A stretch of 44,546 nt of DNA, taken from Micrococcales bacterium. Lineage in GTDB: Bacteria > Actinomycetota > Actinomycetes > Actinomycetales > Cellulomonadaceae. Below the pieces are notes generated by a model. It saw nothing but the letters and a program-made list of their open reading frames with translations, was not told where the DNA came from and ran no database searches. Positions 35,791 to 44,546 of this stretch are shown in pieces. Positions within the stretch are counted from its first letter, which is position 1, and each line of letters starts with the position of its first letter. The position numbers and the translations under genes were made by a program. Location: positions 1-44,546 of the forward strand of contig WRMB01000030.1 in the NCBI GenBank assembly GCA_009777345.1, given 5' to 3'.

Positions 35791-36912
35791 TCAGGGGTCG
35801 ACCGGCGGACCGGCGGCGACGAGCCGTCGCATCGTCGCCGTGGAGGCGTCTCGCGGGGCGAGCCGCATCAGGGCCTCCCGGGCTGCGGCGATGCCCGGGC
35901 CGCGCAGGTTGGCCAGGGCCCCGATCCGGCGCGAGGTCAGCTGCACCTGCCGGACCCGTCGTCCGCGGAGCGTCCGGTAGCGTTCCAGCGCACCGTCCGT
36001 CCCGGCCCGCAGCGCGAGCGTGACGGCGAGCGCGTCCTCGACCGCCATGGCCGCGCCCTGCCCCTGGTTCGGGGTCATGGCGTGGGCGGCGTCACCGAGC
36101 AGCAGCACGCGACCTCGTCCCCAGAACGGCTTGTCGAGCTCGAACAGGTCGTGGTGCAGCGGCGGCAGCTCCGACAGCGAGTCCACCAGCCGCCCGGCCG
36201 TGCCGCCGTGCCCGGCGAAGAGGGCCTGGAGCTGGTCGACCGAGGCCGGGGTCCGGGTCCCCGCGGGCGAGACGCGGACCAGGTAGTAGTACACCTGGCC
36301 GTCCCCGACCGGGACCACCCCGACCCGACTGCCAGCAGCCCAGGACTCCACCGCACCCGCCCCCACGTCCAGCGACCCGATGCCGCGCCAGCAGGTGTTG
36401 TGCGAGTAGCGCAGCCGCTCCGGGCCGCCGATCGTGGTCCGGACCGCTGAGCGCAGCCCGTCCGCCGCGACCACCGCGTCGAAGCTGCGCTCGCCTCCGG
36501 ACCAGGTGACGGTCACCGCCCGGTCGGACTCCCGGACCACGGTGACCGGCGCACCGAGCACCACCTCGACCGCCGGGGGCAGAGCCGCGGCCAGCAGCGC
36601 GTGCAGCCGAGGTCGGGCGACCGCGTAGCTGGGGCCGTAGTTGCCGGCCAGGCGGGCCAGGTGGATGGTGCTGAGCGGACGTTCGCCCCGGCCGCACACC
36701 TCCATCTGGGTCAGCACCTGACCGTCGGGGCTCAGGTCCACGCCCAGCCGGGCGAGCGGCCGCACGGCGTTCGGGGTGAGGACCAGGCCGGCGCCGACGG
36801 CCTCGAAGCGGTCGGCCCGTTCCAGCACGGTGACCTGGTGCCCGTCGGCAGCGAGAGCCAGTGCTGCGGACAGCCCGCCGATACCGGCCCCGACGACGGC
36901 CACGGCGGTCAT
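35791..36912 (-). CDS. FAD-dependent aromatic-ring monooxygenase
   Basis: Class A flavoprotein hydroxylase of the PHBH/salicylate hydroxylase type, 373 residues. The FAD-binding 'AVVGAGIGGLSAALALAADG' begins at residue 5, the DG motif is 'AVVAADGLRSAVR' (about 150) and the GD motif is 'LLLGDAAHAMTPNQGQGA' (about 270). The substrate is unknown. The start overlaps the stop of the upstream tetR gene (ATGA), so the pair is one operon, and the TetR protein most likely controls this enzyme. A pyridine-nucleotide-dependent hydroxylation of a small aromatic, possibly for detoxification, is inferred. Confidence 0.92.
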   Translation of the reverse strand: MTAVAVVGAGIGGLSAALALAADGHQVTVLERADRFEAVGAGLVLTPNAVRPLARLGVDLSPDGQVLTQMEVCGRGERPLSTIHLARLAGNYGPSYAVARPRLHALLAAALPPAVEVVLGAPVTVVRESDRAVTVTWSGGERSFDAVVAADGLRSAVRTTIGGPERLRYSHNTCWRGIGSLDVGAGAVESWAAGSRVGVVPVGDGQVYYYLVRVSPAGTRTPASVDQLQALFAGHGGTAGRLVDSLSELPPLHHDLFELDKPFWGRGRVLLLGDAAHAMTPNQGQGAAMAVEDALAVTLALRAGTDGALERYRTLRGRRVRQVQLTSRRIGALANLRGPGIAAAREALMRLAPRDASTATMRRLVAAGPPVDP

Positions 36913-37496
36913 GAGCCCACCGCCGGACGGAACGCACGGCGCAGCTGCCGGTCGAGCAGGTCGATCTGCCCGGCGGCGTCCAGCTCGCCGCGCAGCCCGA
37001 GGACGAGGACGCCGAAGTACAGCGCGAAGTAGGTCCAGAAGGCGTCGTGCGGGTGGACGGGCTCGATCCGCCCGGCGGCCACCGCCGCCTCCACCCGGGC
37101 CCCGACCCAGGCGGCGAACTCGGCCATGCGGCGGCGGGACGGGCCGTCGGGCGCGGCCTCGAACAGCGAGCCGGACACCACCTGGCGGGACAGCTCGGGG
37201 TCGGCCAGGTAGGCCTCGTACAAGGCGGCGCTGACGTGCAGCAGCTGCTCGACCAAGTCATCGCCCGGAGGGCCGTCCCCGGCCCGGACCAGCGCCTCGC
37301 CGACGGTCTCGTCCAGCACCGTCTCGGCCAGCCGACCCATCGTCGGGAAGTGGACGAACACGGTCCCGACAGCGACCCCGGCCGCTTCGGCCACGTCCCG
37401 GGCTGTCGTGGCCGCGAACCCCTGGGTCGCGATCGTCTCGCGGGCGGCCGCCAGCAGTGCCTGGCGGGTGCGTTCCTTATGCTCGGAGCGTCTCAC
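36909..37496 (-). CDS. TetR family transcriptional regulator
   Basis: A 195-residue repressor. The N-terminal helix-turn-helix runs 'RTRQALLAAARETIATQGFA' then 'TTARDVAEAAGVAVGTVFVH', followed by a ligand-binding helical domain. GTG 37496 is chosen over GTG 37514 because it lies exactly 7 bases after a TACGCT -10 box with a TTGACT -35 box 16 bases further up, giving a leaderless mRNA. The upstream GTG would fall inside the promoter. Two palindromic sites overlap this promoter, so autorepression together with control of the downstream monooxygenase is likely. Confidence 0.9.
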   Translation of the reverse strand: MRRSEHKERTRQALLAAARETIATQGFAATTARDVAEAAGVAVGTVFVHFPTMGRLAETVLDETVGEALVRAGDGPPGDDLVEQLLHVSAALYEAYLADPELSRQVVSGSLFEAAPDGPSRRRMAEFAAWVGARVEAAVAAGRIEPVHPHDAFWTYFALYFGVLVLGLRGELDAAGQIDLLDRQLRRAFRPAVGS

Positions 37497-37501
37497 GCAG
37501 A

Positions 37502-38940
<1,439 letters not shown>

Positions 38941-38941
<1 letters not shown>

Positions 38942-39097
38942 GCCGTGTCTCCAATCTCGCCGCACGCTGCGGCACCTCCGGCACGCACGCCTGCTGCGTT
39001 GTCATCGGCAGTAGCGCTGCTACTGCTCTCCTCCTCCGCCTTGCAGTCGCACGCACCGGACGCGCCGCACTCGCGCGCCGAGATTGGAGACACGGCC
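38941..39097. mobile_element. 157-bp near-perfect palindrome between pheS and pheT (MITE-like)
   Basis: The terminal 19 bases are perfect inverted repeats (38941-38959, starting GGCCGTGTCTCC; 39079-39097). The arms continue to pair inside with few mismatches: the segment around 38968-38990 pairs with 39044-39069. The centre is a perfect 8-bp hairpin, GCAGTAGC (39008-39015) and GCTACTGC (39019-39026). The whole element would fold into one long hairpin. It fills the complete pheS-pheT spacer, which is normally very short. No transposase and no clear target duplication are visible. The right end supplies GGAGA as the only ribosome-binding candidate for pheT. Confidence 0.75.
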
Positions 39098-39099
39098 AC

Positions 39100-41646
39100 A
39101 TGGTGCTAGTCCCTGTCGCCTGGTTGGGCGACCACGTCCAGATCCCAGAGGGCCTGACCGCCGAACGGCTGGCGGCCGACCTGGTGCGCGTCGGGCTGGA
39201 AGAGGAGGCCATCCACACCGGCGAGGTCACCGGACCCGTCGTCGTGGGACGGGTGCTCGACGTCACACCCGAACCGCAGAAGAACGGCAAGACGATCAAC
39301 TGGTGCCACGTCGACGTCGGCGAGGACGCCCCGCGCGGCATCGTCTGCGGGGCCCACAACTTCGACGCCGGTGACTGGGTGGTCGTCGCCCTGCCCGGTG
39401 CTGTGCTGCCCGGCGGGTTCGAGATCGCCGCGCGCAAGACCTACGGGCACGTCTCCGACGGGATGATCGCGTCCGTGCGCGAGCTGGGGATCGGCGACGA
39501 CCACAGCGGGATCCTCGTGCTCACCCGGACCGGGTTCGACGCCGCCGACCTCGTCGCCGGTGCGGACGCCCTGGCGTTGCTCGGCCTGGACGAGCAGGTG
39601 CTGGAGATCAACGTCACCCCCGACCGGGGCTACTGCTTCTCCATGCGGGGCGTGGCCCGGGAGTACGCCCACGCCACGGGCGCGGCGTTCACCGACCGCG
39701 GGCTGCCCGGTCCGGCCGAGCAGGCCCCGGTGTCCGGCGGGTTCGGCGTCGAGCTGGCCGACCAGGCGCCGATCGACCGGGTACCGGGCTGCGACCGGTT
39801 CGTCGCGCAGATCGTGCGTGGGGTGGACGCCGCGGCGCCGTCCCCAGCCTGGATGCAACGCCGCCTGGTGCAGGCCGGGATGCGGCCGATCAGCCTGGCC
39901 GTGGACGTGACGAACTACGTCATGCTCGACCTGGGCCAGCCGATCCACGCCTACGACCTGGCGGCGCTGGCCGAACCGATCGTCGTGCGACGGGCCCGGC
40001 CCGCCGAGCACCTGGTCACCCTGGACGGCCAGGACCGGGCCCTGCACGTCGAAGACCTGCTCATCACCGACTCGCCGGACGGGCAGCGCGGCGCGCGCGG
40101 TATCGGCCTGGCCGGGGTGATGGGCGGCCTGGAGTCGGAGACCGCTGAGGCCACCGCCGACCTGCTGATCGAGGCGGCCCATTTCGACCCGGTGAGCATC
40201 GCCCGCACCGCGCGTCGGCACAGGCTGTCGTCGGAGGCGGCGAAGCGGTTCGAGCGTGGGGTGGACACCCACCTGCAGCGGGTGGCTGTGGCGCGGGTCG
40301 TCGAGCTGCTCACCCGCTACGGCGGGGGGGTGGCCGACGAGACCGCGACCGATGTGGGCACCCCGGCCGCCCCGGCGACGGTGACGTTCAGCCCGCAGGT
40401 GCCGGCGCGGCTGGTCGGCGTGCCGTACACCGACGCGCAGGTGAGCCAGACGCTGGAGGCCATCGGCTGCCAGGTGAGCCAGCCCGCTCCGGACGGCCGG
40501 GTCCAGGTGACCGCGCCGACCTGGCGGCCGGACCTGACCGCCCCCGAAGACCTCGTCGAGGAGGTCGCCCGGATCCGCGGCTACGACGAGATCCCGTCCG
40601 TCGTGCCCGCCGCCGCCCCGGGCACCGGTCTGACCCGTTCGCAGCGGGTGCGGCGCGCCGTGGCCGACGCCCTGGCTGCCGACGGTCTGGTCGAGGTGCT
40701 CAGCTATCCCTTCGTCGGCCCCGACGCGTTCGACGCCATGGGGCTGGAGGCGGACGACCCGCGGCGCAACGCCGTCCGCCTGGCGAACCCGCTGGTCGAC
40801 ACCCAGCCCCTGATGCGGACGAACCTGCTGGCCACGCTGCTGGACACCACGCGGCGCAATATCGGGCGCGGCAATGTCGACATCGCGCTGTTCGAGCTCG
40901 GCCTGGTCACCGCACCAGCCTCGGAATCGACCGGTGGGCTGGTCGCCCCGGTGCGCGTCGGCGGCACCCGCCCCGACGACGCCACCCTCGGCACCATCCG
41001 CGGTGCCGTCCCCGACCAGCCCCGGCACGTCGCCGCGGTACTGACCGGTCGGCGCGCCCCGTCCGGCTGGTGGGGCCCAGGCCGCGAGGTCGAGGCCGGT
41101 GACGCTATCGCCGCGGCGCTGCACGTCGCCAGCATCGCCGGGGCCGAGCTGACCCTGCAGGCCGCGGCCACCGCCCCGTGGCACCCCGGCCGCTGTGCCG
41201 CGCTGCGCATCGCAGACGGCCAGGTCGTCGGGCACGCCGGCGAGCTGCACCCGAACGTCGTGACCACTTTCGACCTGCCCGCCCGGTCGGCCGCCTTCGA
41301 GCTGGACCTGGACGCGCTGCTGGCCGCGGGTGGCGATCCGGTGCAGGCTCGCCCGGTGTCGTCGTTCCCGGTCGCCAAAGAAGACCTGGCGTTCGTCGTC
41401 GACGCGTCGGTACCCGCCGCCCAAGTGGCAGCGGCCGTCCGCGAGGCTGCGGGGGAGTGGGCCGAAGACGTCCGCCTCTTCGACGTCTACACCGGCGTTC
41501 AGGTCCCCGGAGGTACCCGTTCCCTGGCCTTCGCCCTGCGTCTGCGCGCCCCCGACCGGACCCTGACGGCCGAGGACACCGCCAGCGTCCGCCGCCAGGT
41601 CGTCTCGGCCTTGGCGACAAGGTTCGGTGCCACACTGCGCACGTAG
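39100..41646 (+). CDS. pheT: phenylalanine--tRNA ligase beta subunit
   Basis: Editing and tRNA-binding subunit of PheRS, 848 residues. The domains run in order: EMAP-type tRNA-binding fold (about 40-150, 'PRGIVCGAHNFDAGDWVVVA'), B3/B4 editing domain (about 210-370), B5 domain ('WRPDLTAPEDLVEEVARIRG'), the inactive catalytic-like core, and the anticodon-binding FDX-ACB domain ('VSSFPVAKEDLAFVVDASVP'). The start 'MVLVPVAWLGDHV' matches the family. The only Shine-Dalgarno candidate, GGAGA, is inside the right repeat of the palindromic element, 10-11 bases before the ATG. Transcription presumably comes through from pheS across the hairpin. Confidence 0.97.
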   Translation: MVLVPVAWLGDHVQIPEGLTAERLAADLVRVGLEEEAIHTGEVTGPVVVGRVLDVTPEPQKNGKTINWCHVDVGEDAPRGIVCGAHNFDAGDWVVVALPGAVLPGGFEIAARKTYGHVSDGMIASVRELGIGDDHSGILVLTRTGFDAADLVAGADALALLGLDEQVLEINVTPDRGYCFSMRGVAREYAHATGAAFTDRGLPGPAEQAPVSGGFGVELADQAPIDRVPGCDRFVAQIVRGVDAAAPSPAWMQRRLVQAGMRPISLAVDVTNYVMLDLGQPIHAYDLAALAEPIVVRRARPAEHLVTLDGQDRALHVEDLLITDSPDGQRGARGIGLAGVMGGLESETAEATADLLIEAAHFDPVSIARTARRHRLSSEAAKRFERGVDTHLQRVAVARVVELLTRYGGGVADETATDVGTPAAPATVTFSPQVPARLVGVPYTDAQVSQTLEAIGCQVSQPAPDGRVQVTAPTWRPDLTAPEDLVEEVARIRGYDEIPSVVPAAAPGTGLTRSQRVRRAVADALAADGLVEVLSYPFVGPDAFDAMGLEADDPRRNAVRLANPLVDTQPLMRTNLLATLLDTTRRNIGRGNVDIALFELGLVTAPASESTGGLVAPVRVGGTRPDDATLGTIRGAVPDQPRHVAAVLTGRRAPSGWWGPGREVEAGDAIAAALHVASIAGAELTLQAAATAPWHPGRCAALRIADGQVVGHAGELHPNVVTTFDLPARSAAFELDLDALLAAGGDPVQARPVSSFPVAKEDLAFVVDASVPAAQVAAAVREAAGEWAEDVRLFDVYTGVQVPGGTRSLAFALRLRAPDRTLTAEDTASVRRQVVSALATRFGATLRT

Positions 41647-41884
41647 CTCGGCGCCTGTCGGCGGGTCAGGCACTTGACGACGTCTTGTCGATCTTGAGCC
41701 TGGGTCTCGGCCAGAAACATATGTGCCAGCATGAGACACATATCTCAAGACCGTGACACGAAACAGGCTCGAGGGCCTGGTGGGTGCTCTTGGCGAGTAG
41801 TAGTATCGCCACGACGGAAAGCACGGTGGGGAGTTGTCGGGCCTGCACAGCTAACCCTCCGCTGCCGTCGAACAGGAGACAGTT
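41647..41884. other. structured intergenic region at the island junction
   Basis: No gene recognised. CACATATCTCAAGA (41737-41750) pairs with ATATGTG (41719-41725) and, across a 20-base bulge, with TCTTGAG (41692-41698). Composition drops in GC from here to the right end of the window, marking the junction between the conserved pheST region and the accessory island. Confidence 0.4.
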
Positions 41885-41965
41885 GTGGATGAACTGGTCA
41901 GCCGACCTCAGGCCACCGTCGGCGATGACAGGAAGGGACTCGCTGATGAACGGCACAGGAAATAG
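41885..41965 (+). CDS. 26-codon ORF overlapping the first island gene
   Basis: GTG 41885 has a good AGGAG (41873-41877) 7 bases upstream and reads 'MDELVSRPQATVGDDRKG' then 'LADERHRK'. Its stop lies 20 bases inside the following gene in another frame. It could couple translation or be the end of a decayed gene. No homologue recognised. Confidence 0.35.
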   Translation: MDELVSRPQATVGDDRKGLADERHRK

Positions 41966-42551
41966 TCTGCAAGAACTGCTCGCGTCCACGCCGTGGAGTC
42001 GGCTCATGACGGCGTACAGTCGGGCGACAGATTTTCCCGAGATGGCCCGGAAGGTCGCGGACGGCACGGCCGACCAGGCGACGTTCGAACAGATCGCCGA
42101 CGATATCGAACAGCAAGACACCCTGTTTCAGGCATCGCCATACATGGTAGACGTGCTGATCAAATTGCTCGACTGCCCCGAGGCGGACGTCGCGGCGATC
42201 TTGTCGATCCTGAAGACCGTCTACGTCGCTGCGCTGGACAAATATTTGTCCACTGACCACATCGAGGAACCAGAAATCTCGCTGGAAGACGACTTGCTCC
42301 CGCCGTTCGTCGATGAAGACGACGACGAAGAACTGTTCGAAGAGTGGGATTCTGATAACTGGTTGTACTGGCATCAGCTGTGTCTCGGGTCCATTGAGGC
42401 AGCGCGAGAACGGATCGAGTCATACAAAGTCGACGGTCCGGCGGGTGACGCCGCGCTGGTGTTCTTCGAGGCAGCACCCTTGGGGCACGACAAGAGCCAA
42501 CAACAAGTAGAGGAAGCGCTGGCTCGGCTACGTTCGGCGCCGCGCACGTAG
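41946..42551 (+). CDS. HEAT-like acidic protein, island paralogue 1 (immunity-like)
   Basis: A 201-residue soluble protein of unknown function. Conserved blocks shared with the two paralogues downstream: 'LLASTPWSRL', 'RATDFPEMARKVADGTAD', 'QDTLFQASPYMVDVLIKLLD', an acidic stretch 'EDDLLPPFVDEDDDEELFE', and 'LGSIEAARERIES'. The pattern of a polar 'QDT...ASP' turn followed by a Leu-rich helix resembles HEAT-repeat immunity proteins of actinobacteria, where the same place reads 'HQGTVY.AT...VPFL..LL'. That family match is from memory. ATG 41946 has GGAAGGG about 9 bases upstream; longer in-frame extensions to 41784 are non-conserved. Base composition is less GC-rich than upstream genes. Confidence 0.75.
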   Translation: MNGTGNSLQELLASTPWSRLMTAYSRATDFPEMARKVADGTADQATFEQIADDIEQQDTLFQASPYMVDVLIKLLDCPEADVAAILSILKTVYVAALDKYLSTDHIEEPEISLEDDLLPPFVDEDDDEELFEEWDSDNWLYWHQLCLGSIEAARERIESYKVDGPAGDAALVFFEAAPLGHDKSQQQVEEALARLRSAPRT

Positions 42552-42584
42552 ACTTCCGGCAGGCTGCCGACTGCGAGGTAGCTG

Positions 42585-42992
42585 ATGAGTAATTATCGAC
42601 TCAGTCGTGTTCCGGCTCCGGAGTTCCGCCGCGCGTTCGACACCACGGGCCTGCGCTTCTTCCCAGACGAGGCCGAAGCCAAGATCGAAGTTGACTCGTT
42701 CCAGTTTGCCATCTCGTTCAGCCTCGATGATAATGGTCATGTCGCACCGGAACATATGGCAGCAGCACGTGAGATCCTGGATCAGATCGGTGACCTGGAT
42801 GCCATCGCAACGCGCGACATCGACGGCAAGGAGGAGGATGGAGAGCTGGCCGTCGTGATCATCCTCTCCGAGGACGAGGTCGACTTCCGATATTACGCAG
42901 TGGCATGGAACTCTGATTGGAGCGAAGTGTTCGCTCGGTGTGACGACGGTACGTGGGTTCACCGAGGAATTCGGAAACATCAGTTCCCCTGA
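42585..42992 (+). CDS. small hypothetical protein, DUF2004/immunity-like
   Basis: A 135-residue soluble acidic protein, different from its neighbours: 'FFPDEAEAKIEVDSFQFAIS', a central helix 'AAREILDQIGDLDAIATRDI', then 'DEVDFRYYAVAWNSDWSEVF'. The order of beta-strands, helix with 'LDAIA', and a closing strand pair resembles DUF2004-type proteins, several of which are listed as immunity proteins; the match is weak. ATG with GAGGTAG about 6 bases upstream. It sits between paralogues 1 and 2 and is transcribed in the same direction. Confidence 0.65.
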   Translation: MSNYRLSRVPAPEFRRAFDTTGLRFFPDEAEAKIEVDSFQFAISFSLDDNGHVAPEHMAAAREILDQIGDLDAIATRDIDGKEEDGELAVVIILSEDEVDFRYYAVAWNSDWSEVFARCDDGTWVHRGIRKHQFP

Positions 42993-43061
42993 TTGCTGGC
43001 AGGGGAGTGCGGGCGGCAGAGGTGATGGGTAGTGGCGAAAACGGATCAAGGAGACCGGTCG

Positions 43062-43772
43062 ATGAACGACCCAGAAACACGCCTGCAGGAGTTGCTTGCG
43101 TCCACGCCGTGGAGCCGACTTTTTTCATTTGGCGGTCGGGCGACGAATTTTCCGGAGATGGTTCAGAAGGTCGTGGACGGAACGGCCGACGAGGCAACAT
43201 TCAGGAATATCCGTTACCACATCGAGCACCAGGATACTCTCGAACAGGCTTCGCCCCATATGACGGATGTGCTGATCGAACTCCTCGATATGCCCAGGGC
43301 AGACCGCGCATCCGTCCTATCGATTCTGGAGGATGTCTATGCAACTGCCGTGGGTGACTATTTATCCAGGGGCCGCCCTGAGGCACCGGCAGTCCCGCCA
43401 GAGGACGATCTGCTCCCGCCGTTCGTCAGTGAAGACGACGACGATGCGATGTTCGAGGACGCGGATTTACTAAATGAACTGTGGAACAGGAGCTCCCACC
43501 ACTGGTCCCAGCGCTGCCTCGACTCCATTGAGGCAGCACGAGCACGGATCGAGTCGTTGTCCTCTATCGATGGCCTGGTCGGCGATACCGCGCGTGGGTT
43601 TTTTATGAGGCTGTCGTTGTTGGAGCCGCAGATGTGGACGAACTTTGTCGCCCCTCAATTTCCGGCCCCAGAGGGCAAGTCTCCGCTCGACCTGGCACGT
43701 TCGATGGGCTGGCAGGACGTGGTCGATTACCTCGAGCAGGAGCATGCTCGGCGCAAGGAGGGCGATCAGTGA
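43062..43772 (+). CDS. HEAT-like acidic protein, island paralogue 2 with ankyrin-like tail
   Basis: A 236-residue member of the same set: 'LLASTPWSRL', 'FPEMVQKVVDGTADEATF', 'HQDTLEQASPHMTDVLIELL', acidic 'EDDLLPPFVSEDDDDAMFE', and 'CLDSIEAARARIESL'. It is longer than the others: about 45 extra C-terminal residues end 'GKSPLDLARSMGWQDVVDYL', which has the look of a capping ankyrin repeat. ATG 43062 has AAGGAG 8 bases upstream; the in-frame GTG at 43032 is less likely. The stop overlaps the GTG of paralogue 3, so the two are coupled. Confidence 0.75.
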   Translation: MNDPETRLQELLASTPWSRLFSFGGRATNFPEMVQKVVDGTADEATFRNIRYHIEHQDTLEQASPHMTDVLIELLDMPRADRASVLSILEDVYATAVGDYLSRGRPEAPAVPPEDDLLPPFVSEDDDDAMFEDADLLNELWNRSSHHWSQRCLDSIEAARARIESLSSIDGLVGDTARGFFMRLSLLEPQMWTNFVAPQFPAPEGKSPLDLARSMGWQDVVDYLEQEHARRKEGDQ

Positions 43773-44338
43773 ACAGTTCAGAGGCACGTTTGCACAAACT
43801 GCTCGTGTCCGCTCCGTGGAGTCGACTCATGATGCCCTACGGCCGGGCGACAGATTTTCCGGATATGGCCCGGAAGGTTGCGGACGGCACGGCCGACGAG
43901 GCGACGTTCAAAACAATCCGCTGCAGCATCGAGCATCAAGACACGTTGTGGCAGGCTTCGCCCTACATGACGGATGTGCTGATCGAGCTGCTTGACCATC
44001 CTGAGGTGGACTGTGCGGCTGTCCTATCAATTCTGAAGGTGGTCCACAAGGCCGCCGTCAACTTCTATCCGGACTCCCGCGCCGACGGGCGAGAAGTTCC
44101 ACGGGAGCACGACCTGCTCCCGTTCCTCGGCGAAGACGACGAAGATATCGTATTCGAACGATACTTCGAGACGGAGAATATCGAGCACGGATACTACCAG
44201 CACTGGCGGTGTCTCGACTCCATCGTGGCGGCCCGGGAACGGATAGAGTCGTTCTCCGACGCCGCCGGCCCGGTCGGCGACATCGCCCGAGCATTCTTTG
44301 GCACAGAAGACGCCATACAGGTTCCGGTCGAGAGCTGA
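43769..44338 (+). CDS. HEAT-like acidic protein, island paralogue 3
   Basis: A 189-residue protein: 'LLVSAPWSRL', 'RATDFPDMARKVADGTADEA', 'HQDTLWQASPYMTDVLIELL', acidic 'EHDLLPFLGEDDEDIVFE', and 'CLDSIVAARERIESF'. Over the 89-residue N-terminal block I count 64 identities with paralogue 1. GTG 43769 overlaps the previous stop, with AAGGAGGG (43755-43762) 6 bases upstream; in-frame extensions upstream lie inside paralogue 2. It ends shortly after the last shared motif ('DIARAFFG'), so it has no tail domain. Confidence 0.75.
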   Translation: MNSSEARLHKLLVSAPWSRLMMPYGRATDFPDMARKVADGTADEATFKTIRCSIEHQDTLWQASPYMTDVLIELLDHPEVDCAAVLSILKVVHKAAVNFYPDSRADGREVPREHDLLPFLGEDDEDIVFERYFETENIEHGYYQHWRCLDSIVAARERIESFSDAAGPVGDIARAFFGTEDAIQVPVES

Positions 44339-44546
44339 AACCCGCTTCCCAGATGCTGCGCCGTCTGATCGCCGACCTAGCCGACCCGGAGGTTCTTGTC
44401 GTAGCGATCACCTGACCTCGCAGCCTTCGGCCCCCGCCCAGCGCCCCTGATCGCCGGTGCGACACTTTCACCCCACAACAGCACTTCCAAGAGTCGTTCT
44501 GGGCTGTAAAAGTCTCACCCGCCGGTGGGGCGGGCAACGGGCGCCC
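44339..44546. other. right-end region without a recognised gene
   Basis: No supported coding sequence in 208 bases. A short frame reading 'LRRLIADLADPEVLVVAIT' ends at 44415 and could be a decayed gene end. Near the edge CCCGCC and GGGCGGG can form a small hairpin. The window stops here, so whether the island continues is unknown. Confidence 0.35.

Noticed and set aside
44339..44546. Possible insertion-sequence end at the right edge
   Set aside because: No terminal repeat partner or transposase fragment can be shown within the window.

Overview
The window comes from a very high-GC Gram-positive bacterium of the Actinomycetes, and the gene order suggests the order Micrococcales. Three things point there: strong third-position G/C with many GTG starts, the run rarA - rpsD - DUF948 - alaS - ruvX - mltG - aroE, and Cys-less S4 and actinobacterial-type EF-P. 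This placement rests on gene content and remembered synteny, not on a search.

Layout. 1-3300: a DUF349 gene cut by the window edge (its visible 5' end is a suspicious G/C-only stretch) and aspS, closed by a hairpin shared with a convergent gene. 3317-4651 (minus): a Gln/Ala-repeat membrane protein. 5008-14702: rarA, then rpsD, a DUF948 protein, a small membrane-anchored protein, alaS, ruvX, mltG and aroE, mostly overlapping or closely spaced. 14853-27368: a complete Gram-positive type IV pilus cluster (pilB, pilT, pilC, major pilin, three minor-pilin-like genes, prepilin peptidase pilD, pilM, pilN, pilO) sitting between aroE and aroC. 27406-32243: aroC, a type I aroD, aroK, aroB, efp and nusB. 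32258-37496: a variable patch with the 3' remnant of an AAA-ATPase/nuclease gene, a divergent tryptophanase/tyrosine phenol-lyase homologue, an OmpA-domain lipoprotein, a 2'-5' RNA ligase, an FAD monooxygenase and its TetR regulator. 37672-41646: pheS and pheT, separated by a 157-bp near-perfect palindrome that looks like a miniature mobile element. 41885-44338: an island of lower GC with three tandem paralogues (HEAT-like, acidic) and one small unrelated protein, resembling an orphan immunity cluster.

How the genes work together. The pil genes encode the extension and retraction motors, platform, pilins, processing peptidase and PilMNO assembly complex; there is no secretin, as expected without an outer membrane. 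The major pilin is bracketed by two hairpins, which would set its expression apart from the motor and minor-pilin genes. The aro genes cover five steps of the shikimate pathway. Several promoters have a -10 box exactly 6 or 7 nt before a GTG or ATG, i.e. leaderless transcripts (rarA, aroC, aroK, thpR, tetR), and two more drive 38-codon small ORFs just upstream of pilD and pheS.

Most worth a second look: the tandem acidic HEAT-like cluster at the right end, the palindromic element inside pheST, the divergent PLP lyase, and the leaderless small ORFs. No tRNA, rRNA, CRISPR array or intact transposase gene was seen.
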